Below the pieces are notes generated by a model. The model saw only the letters and a program-made list of their open reading frames with translations. It searched no databases and was not told the origin of the DNA. A DNA stretch of 64,000 bases from Escallonia rubra (lineage: Eukaryota; Streptophyta; Magnoliopsida; Escalloniales; Escalloniaceae). Positions 10,155-20,950 of the stretch are shown here, one piece after another; within the stretch, counting starts at the first letter, position 1, and every line of letters starts with the position of its first letter. The position numbers and the translations under genes are program-made. The stretch covers positions 186,001 to 250,000 of the forward strand of contig JAVXUO010002765.1 of assembly GCA_033065855.1 (NCBI GenBank), given 5' to 3'.

Positions 10155-12531
10155 GACACCCACCCCCACATGACCCTATATACATGTATATAAATATATG
10201 CATACATATGTATGTATAAATACGCAAGCATGATTCTTACAGTCTTGGCCCAACTATATTGGCGGTCCAAGATGCCTTTCATTAAAACCAAAAGTGTGCG
10301 TTAGAAAAAAAATAAAGCTATGCATTTTTACTAAATTGCCCGTCTGCCCATTTTCTAAAACTTGTGGCCATTTTCACTTTTTGCATATAATAATCTTGGC
10401 AATATAGGGAGCTAGGTGGAATAAACTAGCATCGAAATTTTGTTTCTCATTATCTATCTCTCTCTCTCCCCTTAAATTTTTACAAACCACCAATGAAATA
10501 AAATAATACCTTTAAAATCCCTTCACAAAACTCAATCATCACGGTATTATCAATACCTTATCAATTTGCATTATCCTTGGCAAACATTTTACCCTTAAAA
10601 TGAAGTATAACATGTCAATACCATGACGAAAACCAAAATCGAATCAGTTCAATTCAACCCCACAAAATGATACTAATAAGCCGTGGCCTAGTCTACAAAG
10701 GCATCCTTCACAACAACCGCTGAATCACTTTTAAAAAACCCTCCAGTGCCAAGTGCCAACACTAATAAACCCCTAGTTGTAATAAAGTTGGTGTCAACGT
10801 GGACATTATTACATAAATGTTTGCAAGGACTTGATGAGTAGTTACTTCACTAAAAAGATTATAAAGAGTCCTCAGATCATTGGATGCTACATCTTAGAGA
10901 TGTAACAAAATGTGCCTCAAGGTAGGTCAAAGTTAGACATGTAAAGAATGGAACCCAAAAAGTATCTAACTATATGGTAAGGTTGGACAATCATGCAACT
11001 TCCATAAAGAGCATTGATTCTAAATTATGGCTTGGTAACTGTTAAGGGTGGTCCAATGACATGGCACAAGCTGACCAACCAAGGCAAAGGTCAAAGACTA
11101 AGAACTTGTCCACGATTTAACGGTCTCAGGGTCAAACCATGATCATAACTTGGCTAGTTTTTTTAGGATACAAGATGCAAATATAATGCTTATAAGTTGA
11201 TATTAAAGTACTTCCTCGAGGCTCCCTAATCCCAAACCTCAAGGGTCTTCGCCTTTGAGGTCCCTTTTTTTCTTATCTAACCTCTAAACGCAGCTCAATA
11301 GTCCACCTGTGTGAATCGAAGGCAAGGCCTCGTGCTGGAAGGCATGAGGTCATCCTTTGTTCCTTAAAAGCGACACCCCTAGCGAATTCTGGAAGTAAGT
11401 AGTTATGTGGCTAGGACTAGGAGGTGCCACAAGGGCCAGGCTTTATGAGAACCGTCCCGAGACAAAACACGAAGCTTACAACCTTTAAAGATGGTACTCC
11501 TAATCCTGGTGTTGACATGAGGTGCCCTCCTAGAGGGAGAAGATAAGATCTGCTCCAAGTTGTCGTCCTTTTTCGTCCCTAAGGTTGACTATGACAAAGT
11601 AAAGAGACCAATACCCACCTCATAGCCACCGATTGTGGTTAGAGGGCACATGACCCCTCACATCAGCCTTTACCTATCCTAGCATATATACATTACCTTG
11701 GCATAAAGAATGAAAAGAAATAAATCAAAATAGTAGGCCGACTTTGCCCAATAGTTGTGTAATAAATTAAATCTAAATAGGAGTGAGTTAGATAAAAAAA
11801 AATTTAGATTAGTATTAGATTAATTAAGGGCATTTTACTTGTGAGATTAATTAATTTCATTTCAAACTAACATTAAACTAATTAGTTATTTAGTAACTAA
11901 TCTAATAGTTTTTAAAAGTGAAGACATAAAAGGGGAAAGAGAGGGAAGGGGGATTCGGTTGGAAAACAAAAGAAAAGAAGACAAAAAAATAATAAGAAGC
12001 AAGCATGACAAGGCCTTTCTTTAAGCATGAGGTGGTGACTCCATAGCTTAGGTGAAGAGGGCATCAAATGGTCTTGATAGACCATTAGGTGGAGAAGAAT
12101 TCAAAAAGAAGAAAAAGAGGAGGAAGAGGAAAGAAAGGAAGGAAGAAGAGAACGAAGGGAAGAAAAATCAAGCTTTACCATTATCTAATGTTTAGCGCTT
12201 GTTCAGTTATTCGCCCGGAGGTATTTTGGTAATTTTCTTATAAAGTTCCTGAAGAACTTTTTGGTCATTTGTGAGGTGCATAGAAGAAGTTGTTTTAAAG
12301 CGGTTTTGGGGTGTTGGTGGTGTAATGGCTATCAAGGAATATTTTGGTAATTTTCCAAGTCGGCGCTGAATTTCTGTGAACGTGTATAATTAAGCGTCAA
12401 TAGTGACGAGAATCGAGGGATGATGTTAGTATGCATCAACATAGGGAGTTTGATATTGCTAATGCATTGATAAGGCTATGTTAAGGATCCGATTATCAGA
12501 TTGAAATAACTAGCTGTCGTAAGACGATGTG
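10153..12531. other. No gene seen; unclassified AT-rich sequence
   Basis: No open frame here shows a recognisable domain. A purine-rich stretch lies at 11925-12170. The segment around 12000-12070 (caagcatgacaaggc, gcatgaggtggtgac) resembles part of the solo LTR at 61095-61200, so it may be a remnant of a related LTR. Confidence 0.35.
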
Positions 12532-13339
12532 AACGGTGATGCCAAGGAAAGTGGGTTCGTACTTACGTGGAGGTGCCACAAAGGCTACAGTCCGTGTCAA
12601 CTTCCAAGTATGCAAAGTGAGAGACATCAAGGACGGAGTAAGGGCTGAGAGCAAGGCTTCCCAGACAGGCCGTGAGGAATGACAGTGCTGCGAAGGCAAA
12701 GCTAAGATGAACAGGGCCGGCAGTCGATAGTCCAAGTCATGGTCCAACGTTATGATCTTAAGTTATGTCCAACTTTATGTTTCTCTCTCTAGAATCCAAG
12801 AGCTCTCCAATTCTAGAGTGAGAAAGTGATTTTGGTGAGAACGAAGAAGCCCTTTTTTGAGTTGTAAAGTTCACTATTTATAGGAAACAGTGTGCTTATG
12901 TCATAAAGTGCCACATGTCTTCCCCTGGGAGTGACACGTCACCAGGGGGTCCCAAAATACTGGTTCTCCATTGGATTGCCGGTTCCCAAATTCGCGTTGC
13001 CTACCTCGCACAACGTCGCTCTACCTGTCTGAGAAGACTGACCATACCATGACGACATGATCAGAGTAAACCCATTGCCCCAGCCACCAATCCAAGCCCT
13101 TACTGAATCCCACGAGGTGCGTCGAGAGACGCGTAGAGAACCTGACAGCGGTGAGGGTTGCCACTGTAGCCAACTGCCAGGCGAACTAGGCGCGATGCCC
13201 TCTGAGGACCTGCTCCTGTCCCGGAGTGACCCGTGGGTCATTGTTCTGGTGGTGTCGACGATTGACAGTAACATGAGTGGACATGGTCACAGCTCAATGC
13301 TCAGAGTCCGCTGTGAGGGGTCCTCGTGCCGGAGCCCCC

Positions 13340-13725
13340 CGTGATTGAGACGGCGATGGCTATAAGGTTATGAGCCCATCCCGATATGAGGGCCAAAGCC
13401 CCCCCTTGTGATTGAGACGGCGATGTCTATAAGGTTGTGAGCCCATCCCGGTACGAGGGCCGAAGCCCCCCCTTTTGATTGAGACGGTAATGTCTATAAG
13501 GTTGTGAGCCCATCCCGGTACGAGGGCCGAAGCCCCCCTGTGATTAAGATGGCGATGGCTATAAGGTTGTGAGCCCATCCCGGTACGAGGGGTGAAGCCC
13601 CCCTTTGATTGAGACGGCGATGGCTATAACGTTGTGAGCCCATCCCGGTACGAGGGCCGAAGCCCCCCCTTTGATTGAGACGACGATGGCTATAAGGTTG
13701 TGAGCCCATCCCGGTAGCATGCAAC
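13340..13725. repeat. Minisatellite 1 of copy 1, about 66-bp unit
   Basis: The phrase gagcccatccc recurs at 13372, 13439, 13506, 13571, 13636 and 13702, a period of 65-67 bp. Each unit also carries gattgagacggcgatg and aagccccc. The minus-strand frames here are repeat artefacts. Confidence 0.9.
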
Positions 13726-13734
13726 ATGATTGTG

Positions 13735-14170
13735 GTGCATGGGCGCGGTGCCTATAGCACGAGACAATACCTGGTGCCGGGGGTACATGTTACGAAAGTG
13801 GCGCGGTGACAATCGTCGCGAATCAATACTTGGTGCCGGGGCACGTATCATGACGATGGCGCAAGGGCACGACGACGAACGTCGCAGAGTAATATTTGGT
13901 GCCGGGGCATGTATCATGAGGATGGCGCGCAGGCGCGGCGACAAATGTCGCGGATCAATAGTTGGTGCCGGGGCACGTATCATGAGGATGGCACCCGGAC
14001 GCGGCGACGAATGTCGCAGAGACAATACTTGGTGTCGTGGGCATATGTCATGGAAGTGGCGCACGAGCGCGGCGACAAATGTTGCGGAGACAATACCTGG
14101 TGCCGTGGGCACATATCATGAAAGTGGCGCACTAGCGCAGCGACGAACGTCGCGGAGACGGCGCACGGGC
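13735..14170. repeat. Minisatellite 2 of copy 1, about 65-bp unit
   Basis: About six units carry tggtgccggggcacgtatca and a gcggcgacgaatgtcgc block. CpG density is very high compared with the AT-rich surroundings. Frames on both strands stay open because the period is divisible by or near a multiple of three. Confidence 0.85.
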
Positions 14171-14354
14171 GCGCGTCGGGTGTCCCAAAGACGGGATGTG
14201 AGCTGAGTGTACCTGTCATAACAAGATAATGAATGCAACATGTAGTAATGACAAAGTTGGGAGTGGTGGTATGCGGTCGTCGGTGACGGGTCATTCGGCG
14301 GTAGCGCGTGACTTCGGGCGATGGGAATCGCGGGAGCGGTGTGCGGTCACGGAC

Positions 14355-14645
14355 GACGGACGTCACGAGGTTGATGCACGACGGACATCACGAGGTTGAT
14401 GGACGACGGACGTCACGAAGTTGATGTACGACGGACGTCGCGAGGTTGATGTACGAACGGACGTCGCGAGGTTGATGTACGAACGGACGTTGCGAGGTTG
14501 ATGCACGATGGACATCGCGAGGTTGTTGCATGACAGACGTCGCGAGGTTTATGCACGAGGAACGTCGCGAGGTTGATGTACGAACGGACGTCCGGAGGTT
14601 GATGCACGACGGACGTCGCGAGGTTGATGTACGAACGGACGTAAA
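14355..14645. repeat. Minisatellite 3 of copy 1, about 23-27-bp unit
   Basis: At least ten units of the form gacgtcgcgaggttgatgta occur, with variants of the terminal bases. Each contains the palindrome gacgtc or a close variant. A gaggccaaggcca-type short repeat follows at 14690-15110. Confidence 0.9.
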
Positions 14646-15401
14646 CATCGGGGAGGTGCAAAGACTCGAGAAAACAAGTGCACGCGGGAGGGGAGGCCAT
14701 AGGCCAAACATTGGGGGGAAGGCCAAGGCCACCACCCCTGGGGAGGCCGAGGCCGAGGTCGACCCTAGGGGGTGGCCAAGGCAAAAGGCCAACTCCCATG
14801 AAGGGAGGCCAAGGCCATTCCCCCCTTCGATGAACTTCGGTCGCGCCGACGGTAGGTGTTTCGATGAGCAATGGCAAATCCAAAAGTTGTGTTACAACGA
14901 GCGTGTCGACGTGAATCGTACCCATGTGACAAATAAGGTTCCAAGGTTATGTACGAAGCATACGAAACAAAAAAAGTGCGAAAAGGACTTTGCGCAAAAA
15001 GTGAAGAACCGAGGGGGAAGGCCAAGGCCAACCCCATGGGAGGCTGAGGCCGACCCCATGGCCTTGGGGGAAGCTGAGGCCGACCCCATGGGGTTGGCCA
15101 AGGCCTTTGCCCCTTGACCCCGTTGCTCCGGTTGCGCCGTCGGTCGACATTTTTGCTGAAAAGGTGTTTGGGTGGTCTCGGCATGACGATCGTGCTAGCG
15201 TGAGTGACGTCAACATGAAATAAATCATGCCTAAGTCGCGCACAAGGCGCGCGGAGTGAAAAACGCACGTGACTTGAGCGTGCGCACGCTGATTAGTACG
15301 ATGCGTTGGAAAAAAGCACGTTGTATCTGTCGACGTGTTTGCGTGAAGCGGGACCCCTAGTGGGCCCTTGGGTACGACCAGAATAGGTTGGGAACAAACG
15401 G

Positions 15402-15512
15402 TTAAATAGGAAGGGATATAATAGAGAAAGAGAGACGATATGAACGGTTAAATAGGAATGGGTAGAATAGAGAGAGAGAGAGAGAGAGTGTGTGTGTGTG
15501 TGTGTGTGTACA
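15402..15512. repeat. Duplicated flank and GA/GT microsatellite
   Basis: The phrase aacggttaaatagga occurs at 15397 and again near 15440, followed by ga repeats (about 15470-15487) and gt repeats (about 15488-15509). The 5' flank of copy 1 (agacgatgtgaacgg, ending 12536) matches agacgatatgaacgg at 15432-15446, so the target was already repetitive. Confidence 0.75.
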
Positions 15513-17170
15513 TTTGAATGGTATCTGACGAGCTAGGTCTTATTTGATTAGGTGATCCCGCTCGTTGCGCCGGTTAAAAGCCAATCAGATAAGGATAATG
15601 CAATTCCTTGTATGCTAAGAATTGATTCGCTTAGCATACCTGTCGTCGATGATCTATGCAGAGACTGTTGTGTTGTTTTAATGAAATGTTGACAATTATT
15701 GATAACCAATATTTCTCCTATTTAAGAATGCTGTTGAGGACTTCTGATAAATTTTCTCCCAAGTCTGCCCTGTTGTTAAGTCGTAACGCGGTTAGGGACA
15801 AACATTCTATATGAGTTCCCTTATTGATGACAGTGTCTCTTCTAATTACATGAGACTTAGATGAACACCCCATATAATGGGACATCAAAATGAGGATGGC
15901 CTGTAAAATTTGATCACTGGCAAAAAGGAGGTATGGCGCTAAAGTCTGTCATGTGTGGTCGAGTCTAATCTGAGTCTGCATTACAATTGAATATTTATTC
16001 AATGTTAATGATTTTAATTACTTGTAATTCATTGATGTTTACTTTTGTAATTTTTAATTTAATCTCTACGTGCATACTTAGTCAGTTCGTCTTGTCCATG
16101 AAGAGGTGACAATAATGTTGTTCTATTGCATCCAATGAAAGAAAAAGATCGTTTGAATGAAAGAAAAAGATCGTTTGACAATTTACGTTGATGCTGAGCT
16201 TATTATTAAATTCTTAATTCACTTTTTGGCGTTGAGATGATCATTATTCCTCCGTTACTTCCTAATAACTTGTACACGATGCTTCTCGTGTTGTTTTTAC
16301 TGGGCGGTTTGCGCTCATTCCTTATCTCTGTTGTATCAGGTTATAAGATTGATTAAGGAGAAACTTCTAGGAAGGGAAAAGAGAAATTGCTCAAAGGCAT
16401 AGAGAAAGACATAACACGGTAACAACCGTGCTTTTGGTCGTTGATATTGTTGTGCTAAGACTTCCATTGTATAATGCTAGATGTTTTGAAGAAACTTTTT
16501 GTAAGGATGCATTTTGAGGTTTATGTAACTAGAGTTGGTCTGTATTCCGCACAGAGTTATGATGTGATTATGATAGACAACTCAACTCGGTTGGTGTCAC
16601 CAGGGTTGAGGCCAGGGTGTCGCAAGTTGTCTGGCACTAAACTTAAACAAGCTCAACTATCTAAATAGACCCAAACCTAAACCTCTTATAGCACCTACCT
16701 CTTGCCCCTCCAGTCTCAGCTCATGCATTATTCTCACCCTCCCTGCTCTCTTGCATCTTGCATCCTTGTGTGTCATAAGACCAGCCACCCACAGGTTCAT
16801 ACGTGGCTTCTCTGCCATCTTATCAAAATGACCACAACATTTTAGCGACTTTAATGGCCTCGTGTTCCTCTGGAGTACATGCCACCCGATACACACAAAA
16901 GCAAGATGGTTATGAGCAAAAAGAATCAAAAGACTCGAGTAGAAACCAAATAAGCCACCACCTTGAGAGTTAACACCATTGTACTTCAAGGTAACATCCC
17001 TAAGGCTTGCATAATCTCAGTGATGAAGAATTAATTTGCCTTTGAACTCCATGAAGAATATCCTCCCTCCCCTCATCTTGAAATGCCAACAAAAGGAAAG
17101 ACGATAAAGGAAGCCTCTCCTCTCAAACGATCTCTTGCAAGTTCAGGCCACATAATTTTGCCGCAGATGT
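15513..17170. other. No gene seen; one 22-bp tandem duplication
   Basis: A perfect 22-bp tandem duplication (aatgaaagaaaaagatcgtt plus tg) lies at 16134-16155 and 16156-16177. Otherwise the stretch shows only short frames without recognisable domains. Confidence 0.45.
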
Positions 17171-17177
17171 CTATTTG

Positions 17178-18160
17178 GTAGCCATGCTTGGGAATCATTG
17201 TGCTCAGACAAGCAACTCGGACTTAAGCTCTTGGGGGCATAAGCCATATAATATCCCCCAACTAGTCTGTTTGGGACCCATGCTCGGGAAGCATTGTGCT
17301 TGGGAAGGCTACTCGAACGACTTATGCTCTTGGGCAGGGGCGGAACCAGGACTTTTTTTCAGGAGGTGCAAAAATTATATCGAATTCACCAAAAAAATTT
17401 ATTAGTAAAATAATAGTAAATTAAGAATTAGCAAGCAAATTAACCAAACATATTTTTTAAATCTCTATATAATCACTGAAATTAAACTAAAATTTAAGAA
17501 CTTACCTCACAGTCAGTAATGCAGAGAAACAGGAGTAGCCTCAGTCCGTACTTCCAGTTCCAGATCTGGTCGGACATTTGGAGTGAGTCACGGACTCATG
17601 GTCGTCACCTTGTCGGTTGGCGTCATGGCGTCTCAGTGGCCGGTGCTCGATGAGGTCATCTTCGTCTGTCAGTCCGTCACCGTCGTCAAGCCGTCAAGGT
17701 TGTGATCGCGGTCGGAGTGAGTCGATCGTCGTCACGCCGGTCACAGTCCAGATCTGGTCATAGCCCACAGGCTCACCGTCGCGGTCGTCGGTCGGAGACT
17801 CGGAGTGAGTGTGAGTCACCGGTTGGCGGTCATGACTTGAGCCTCAGTCCTCACCGGTCACAGAGAGAGAGAGAGAGAGAGAGAGAGGTGACTGTCTCGG
17901 GGGGAACCGGGTCTTGTGGACGGCGGCGCACTTCTCGAAAAATAAAAAATATTTTTTTTTTTGTTTTTCAAAATTTCAGGGGGTGCACTAGCCCCCCCCT
18001 AATCCTAATGTAGTTCCGCCCATGCTCTTGGGAGCTAAAGCTACAGAATTTTTGCCCTAGTTGCTATCCACAAGTCATGCTCAGAAACCATTATGCTCGG
18101 ACAAGCTACTCGGACTTAAGTTCTTGGGAGCTCAAGCCACGGAATTCGCACAAGTAGTCT
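17178..18160. repeat. Three-unit tandem array (about 97 bp), split by a transposon
   Basis: Units begin catgcttgggaatcattgtg (17181), catgctcgggaagcattgtg (about 17278) and catgctcagaaaccattatg (about 18077). Each continues through a ctactcgga-type block and a cttgggagctaaagcc-type block. The middle unit is interrupted at 17335-18021, so the neighbouring units give the uninterrupted sequence. Confidence 0.8.
17335..18021. mobile_element. Non-autonomous DNA element with 11-bp target duplication
   Basis: The insert starts caggggcggaaccagga and ends tagttccgccc. Its ends are inverted around ggggcggaac, and it is flanked by the perfect 11-bp repeat atgctcttggg (17324-17334 and 18022-18032). Sister units of the surrounding array lack it. 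A 9-11-bp duplication fits the Mutator superfamily better than hAT. The inside has a GA microsatellite (about 17864-17887) and tcggagtgagtc-type repeats but no transposase. The frame at 17702-18013 is not supported as a gene. Confidence 0.7.
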
Positions 18161-18734
18161 GATGTAAGTATATTTCAACTAGTCTTTAACCAAAAAAAGG
18201 GGAAAAGAATAGAGATGACGTTTAGCCCATCCACCTTGGTGACCATAGATAAAGTTCCGACGGTAGCCAAAATTCAAGCAATAATGAAGCTGGCAAGTTT
18301 TGGTTAGTAGTCAGTGCCTCAATAAAGCATTTCACATAATACAATTGACTCTTTTATGTTTGATAATCTCAAAAGATTGAATAATTATTATTTGTTGAGA
18401 GTATTAATTAAGTTTACTCATGGAGTATTTTTGCTTGTTGAAAAAGTTTCTTTCAGGAGCAAGGCAACCTACACAAAATCTCAACTCTAGTTTAAAAGTA
18501 CATATGGAATCAAACCAGAAATTGAAAAAGCTTCCTACATTATTTAGAACTAATATAACTCGAGCTTCTGCACTTCCTTGAATCCATTTTTCAGATCACG
18601 TGTATATTCTTTTTTTATTAGTTAATTAACTTGTACAAAAAAGAAGACTTTATTGGTATATTTTTTTAAATCAAATCACGTTCTACATAACATATATAAA
18701 CACATTGAAATCAAGTTCCTTCTAAAAATTAGTA
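18160..18734. other. No gene seen; AT-rich spacer
   Basis: No recognised repeat or coding domain is visible in this stretch. Confidence 0.4.
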
Positions 18735-18895
18735 GAGGTCCAAGAATGAAGAAGGGGTAGAATTACTGAATGAATACGAGCTGTGGCTAATACCCGAGGC
18801 ATAAAAGAAGCATTTTCTACGGGATCCCGAAACCACCATCCACCCCAACCTAATTCATGATGAGCCCACCAACTTCCTGACAAAATTCCTACGCC
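18735..18895 (-). pseudogene. ccmFN: Nuclear insert of mitochondrial DNA: ccmFN fragment
   Basis: The minus strand reads without interruption through [20 protein letters not shown] and [20 protein letters not shown], then [10 protein letters not shown]. The WGGWW...[10 protein letters not shown] core is the diagnostic WWD-type signature of the cytochrome c maturation protein CcmFN, which is encoded in plant mitochondria and takes part in haem attachment to cytochrome c. Positions that are normally Trp, Cys or Tyr in the mature protein are Arg or His codons here (cgg, cgt, cat). That is what genomic, unedited plant mitochondrial DNA looks like, because C-to-U editing happens only in the transcript. 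So this came from DNA, not cDNA. It is about 160 bp, a small part of a gene, and non-functional. Confidence 0.85.
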
Positions 18896-19084
18896 AACCC
18901 CGTCTATAGTGACAATTAATAGTTGCTAAATGTTTTAGTGACTTTTCTTTTAACACTTTCAGCGATAGTTATTAGCAGCACTTTTTTAGCGTCACTAAAT
19001 AAAAGTCACTACAAACATTTAGAAACGATTGATTGTCGCTATATAGGGGGTAGAAGGAAGATTCCTTCAACTGGGGTAGCAGCC
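18894..19084. mobile_element. Palindromic MITE, copy 2
   Basis: It is the same element as 265-462. The left arm (tctatagtgacaattaatag and onward) is complementary to the right arm ending gattgtcgctatata, over about 45 bp. It directly abuts the mitochondrial insert, sharing the ccaaccccgt edge with copy 1. Confidence 0.65.
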
Positions 19085-20230
19085 AAATTTTTTCCATTAT
19101 AATATATTAATTAAAGTATGTCCTATGGAACGAAGTTGGTTCTCCAAAGAGTTGTTAATTTTTGGAGAATGACCGAAGAGCGTCAATCGTGCCAAAAAAG
19201 AAAAAATTAATAAAGAATAAAAAACCTTTTTTTTCTCATAACTAAGACAAGATAACCAACTTTGTAAGAATTGGATTTCATTGATAACAACAACTTTACA
19301 TACGAGGGTGATGGGACTTTTAGATTAAGATTTTGGAAACATTTAAAAGTGGAAAAATAGCATTTGAGCCAATTAGATGATGCTTCCCTTTGTTTGAATA
19401 GTAACAAACCAGTGTTGCTTTCACATACACAGTTTGGTCCGGGCAATGGAAAAAGGAACACCGAGAACTGCCAGAAGAAACTTAGGCAATTCAAGACACA
19501 TGTGACGTTACAGCAGCGATCTTAGCTTAGAACCCTTAGTTCTGCAACCATCAATGTAAAGTTCTTCGCAAAGCATTGTGGATATAGGGAGAGAAGCAAA
19601 GAAAGGGACAAAAGGGAAGTTCGTCATCCCTTAGCACGAGTGCACCTGTGGTCCAAACCAAACCTTGTGTCTACGAATGTGTGCCAGCAAGAGCATCAGT
19701 TTTCTTTTCAACAACACTGGGCAACACATGACTGAGAACATGAACGTTCAGAGACTTGAGACATCATCAATATTAGTATATAGCAATTCAATGTCCTCAC
19801 GTGGAATATGGAACATGTCATGGCTTAGGCTATGAAACATATATGAAAAATGTCAAACTTGTGCACGTACTATGAGTCTTAGACAAAATTCCAGAATATA
19901 GTCGGAAAAAATGGACACAAAAATGATTTAGGAGTAGATAACAATGTACTGCAACCATCCTAATTAACGGTCTCTAAATGTGTATAGCATCATTTCAAGT
20001 AAAAGGATTCGAAGGCAATAAGGAAGTGACGTCGAAATAGAAGTGAAAAAGACGGTACTGTCCCTTAGGAACTACCAGATGTCTAATCAAGAGGGGATTT
20101 AACCATCAATTACTGTTGGGCATACCTATGTCAGAAATTTAAGGTGCTGGATGCCAAATTTTAAACAATAACAGTTGGGTGCAACGAACCCCTAAGTTTG
20201 AGAGCACAATTAATTCATGTTTTTATGTTG
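19085..20230. other. No gene seen upstream of the duplication
   Basis: The minus-strand frame at 19207-19494 has no recognisable domain. No repeat shared with the rest of the window was noticed. Confidence 0.4.
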
Positions 20231-20255
20231 GCCAATCAATTATCTCTATAAATTA

Positions 20256-20538
20256 CTCGCTCTCCCAAAAATTTTGATTAGATTTGACTTGTAGTGCTTA
20301 TTTAGTATATGAATCATATGTTATGAGTTTCTCATTCTAATTAATCGGGGGGAGAGAGAGAGAGAAGAAAATGAGTTAGTGGATGTTTAAACGTAGAGAG
20401 AGAATAAAAAAAGTATAAAAACGGTAAATATAAAAAAAATCCCTAAAGAACCTTTCTTTACATGGAAAGTGAGCACTTTTTTTGGTATAACTAAAAAAAA
20501 AAAAAAACATGGTCAATTTTTTTGGTACGGGGAGGATG
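20256..20538. mobile_element. Stowaway-like MITE, copy A
   Basis: It starts ctcgctctccc after a TA and ends ggggagg-atg before TA. The interior holds cttatttagtatatgaatca, gagtttctcattcta, a gagaga run and gttagtggatgtttaaa. The same interior is found at 23463-24976 and 32278-32640. The termini match the plant family with ctccctctgtccc-type ends and TA target sites. Confidence 0.65.
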
Positions 20539-20654
20539 TATCATTTAGTTGCAACTTGAATTAAGAGTCTCCATAGGCAGCAAAAGGAGAACACAAAGCT
20601 CCAACTCTGGAATATTCCTCTTGACCCCATGTTTCATCCTCCGCCCCCCACCTC

Positions 20655-20663
20655 TATATAAAA
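20655..20663 (+). promoter_or_regulatory. TATA box of the first microprotein gene
   Basis: The sequence tatataaaa stands 90 bp before the ATG at 20753, in an otherwise C-rich stretch (ccgccccccacctc). The 5' leader between them carries gagaaagagaaagag repeats. Its position makes upstream in-frame codons (from 20549) untranscribed. Confidence 0.7.
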
Positions 20664-20752
20664 ACTTGGGTACGAACGTTGAACTTGAATTCTTGCAACA
20701 GCCATCAAAATATACCCTCAGAGAAAGAGAAAGAGAAAGAGAAACAAATAAT

Positions 20753-20950
20753 ATGGCGCCTTTGTGTGGTGAGGAGGAGACGGAGTTGGGAAGGCAGCAA
20801 GCCCCCGGGGCGTGTCCATACTGCGGAGGGAAGGTGCAAGCGGTGGATGTGCAAGGCAGGTCGAGGTTCTGTTTTCTACCCATTTGCCTCATTATCAAGA
20901 GGAAGTATCTCTGCACTCTTTGCTCCAGACGTCTGGTCTTGTACTCATAG
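20753..20950 (+). CDS. Zinc-ribbon-like microprotein, paralog 1 (65 aa)
   Basis: The product has 65 residues and no intron. A short acidic N-terminus (CGEEETELG) leads into RQQAPGACPYCGGKVQAVDV, then a basic C-terminus with KRKYLCTLCSRRLVLYS. Cysteines at 21, 24, 54 and 57 form two CxxC knuckles suited to one zinc ion; C40 and C45 are also kept in all three copies. I know similar short CPYCGG...CTLC proteins in plants, but no function can be named. No signal peptide or membrane segment is visible. The ATG at 20753 was chosen because the TATA box lies at 20655 and because homology with the other two copies starts just downstream. The frame remains open upstream only by chance. It lies in unit A of the duplication, 215 bp downstream of a MITE. 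Confidence 0.85.
   Translation: MAPLCGEEETELGRQQAPGACPYCGGKVQAVDVQGRSRFCFLPICLIIKRKYLCTLCSRRLVLYS

Larger units (their letters stand above)
12537..15396 (+). mobile_element. GC-rich LTR-like element, copy 1 (probable solo LTR), 2860 bp
   Basis: It starts TGATGCCAAGGAAAG and ends GTTGGGAACA, so it has TG...CA termini. The 5-bp repeat aacgg flanks it perfectly (12532-12536 and 15397-15401). Copy 2 at 26133-28655 has the same start and end and its own 5-bp duplication. A decayed third copy starts near 50689. A TATA-like cactatttatagg at about 12871 suggests a promoter. Three minisatellites fill the rest. No gag or pol and no second terminal repeat are visible inside, so a solo LTR is the simplest reading; a non-autonomous element is the alternative. 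Confidence 0.75.

Noticed and set aside
10046-10291. Minus-strand frame with RERERE and CVCVCV runs
   Set aside because: Translation of the CT and CA microsatellites.
13340-14645. Possible CRISPR-like array (regular repeats)
   Set aside because: Repeats are contiguous minisatellite units without unique spacers of constant length, in a plant nuclear context.
13690-15268. Several overlapping frames of 130-195 residues on both strands
   Set aside because: All fall in the minisatellites and gaggccaaggcc repeats of copy 1. Overlapping frames on opposite strands and the lack of domains argue against genes.
16657-16989. 110-residue minus frame
   Set aside because: No domain, no repeat relationship, no promoter; codon pattern unremarkable.
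20549-20752. N-terminal extension of the first microprotein frame (in-frame ATG at 20549)
   Set aside because: The TATA box at 20655 lies downstream of that ATG, so the extension would not be transcribed. The other copies lack a homologous extension.
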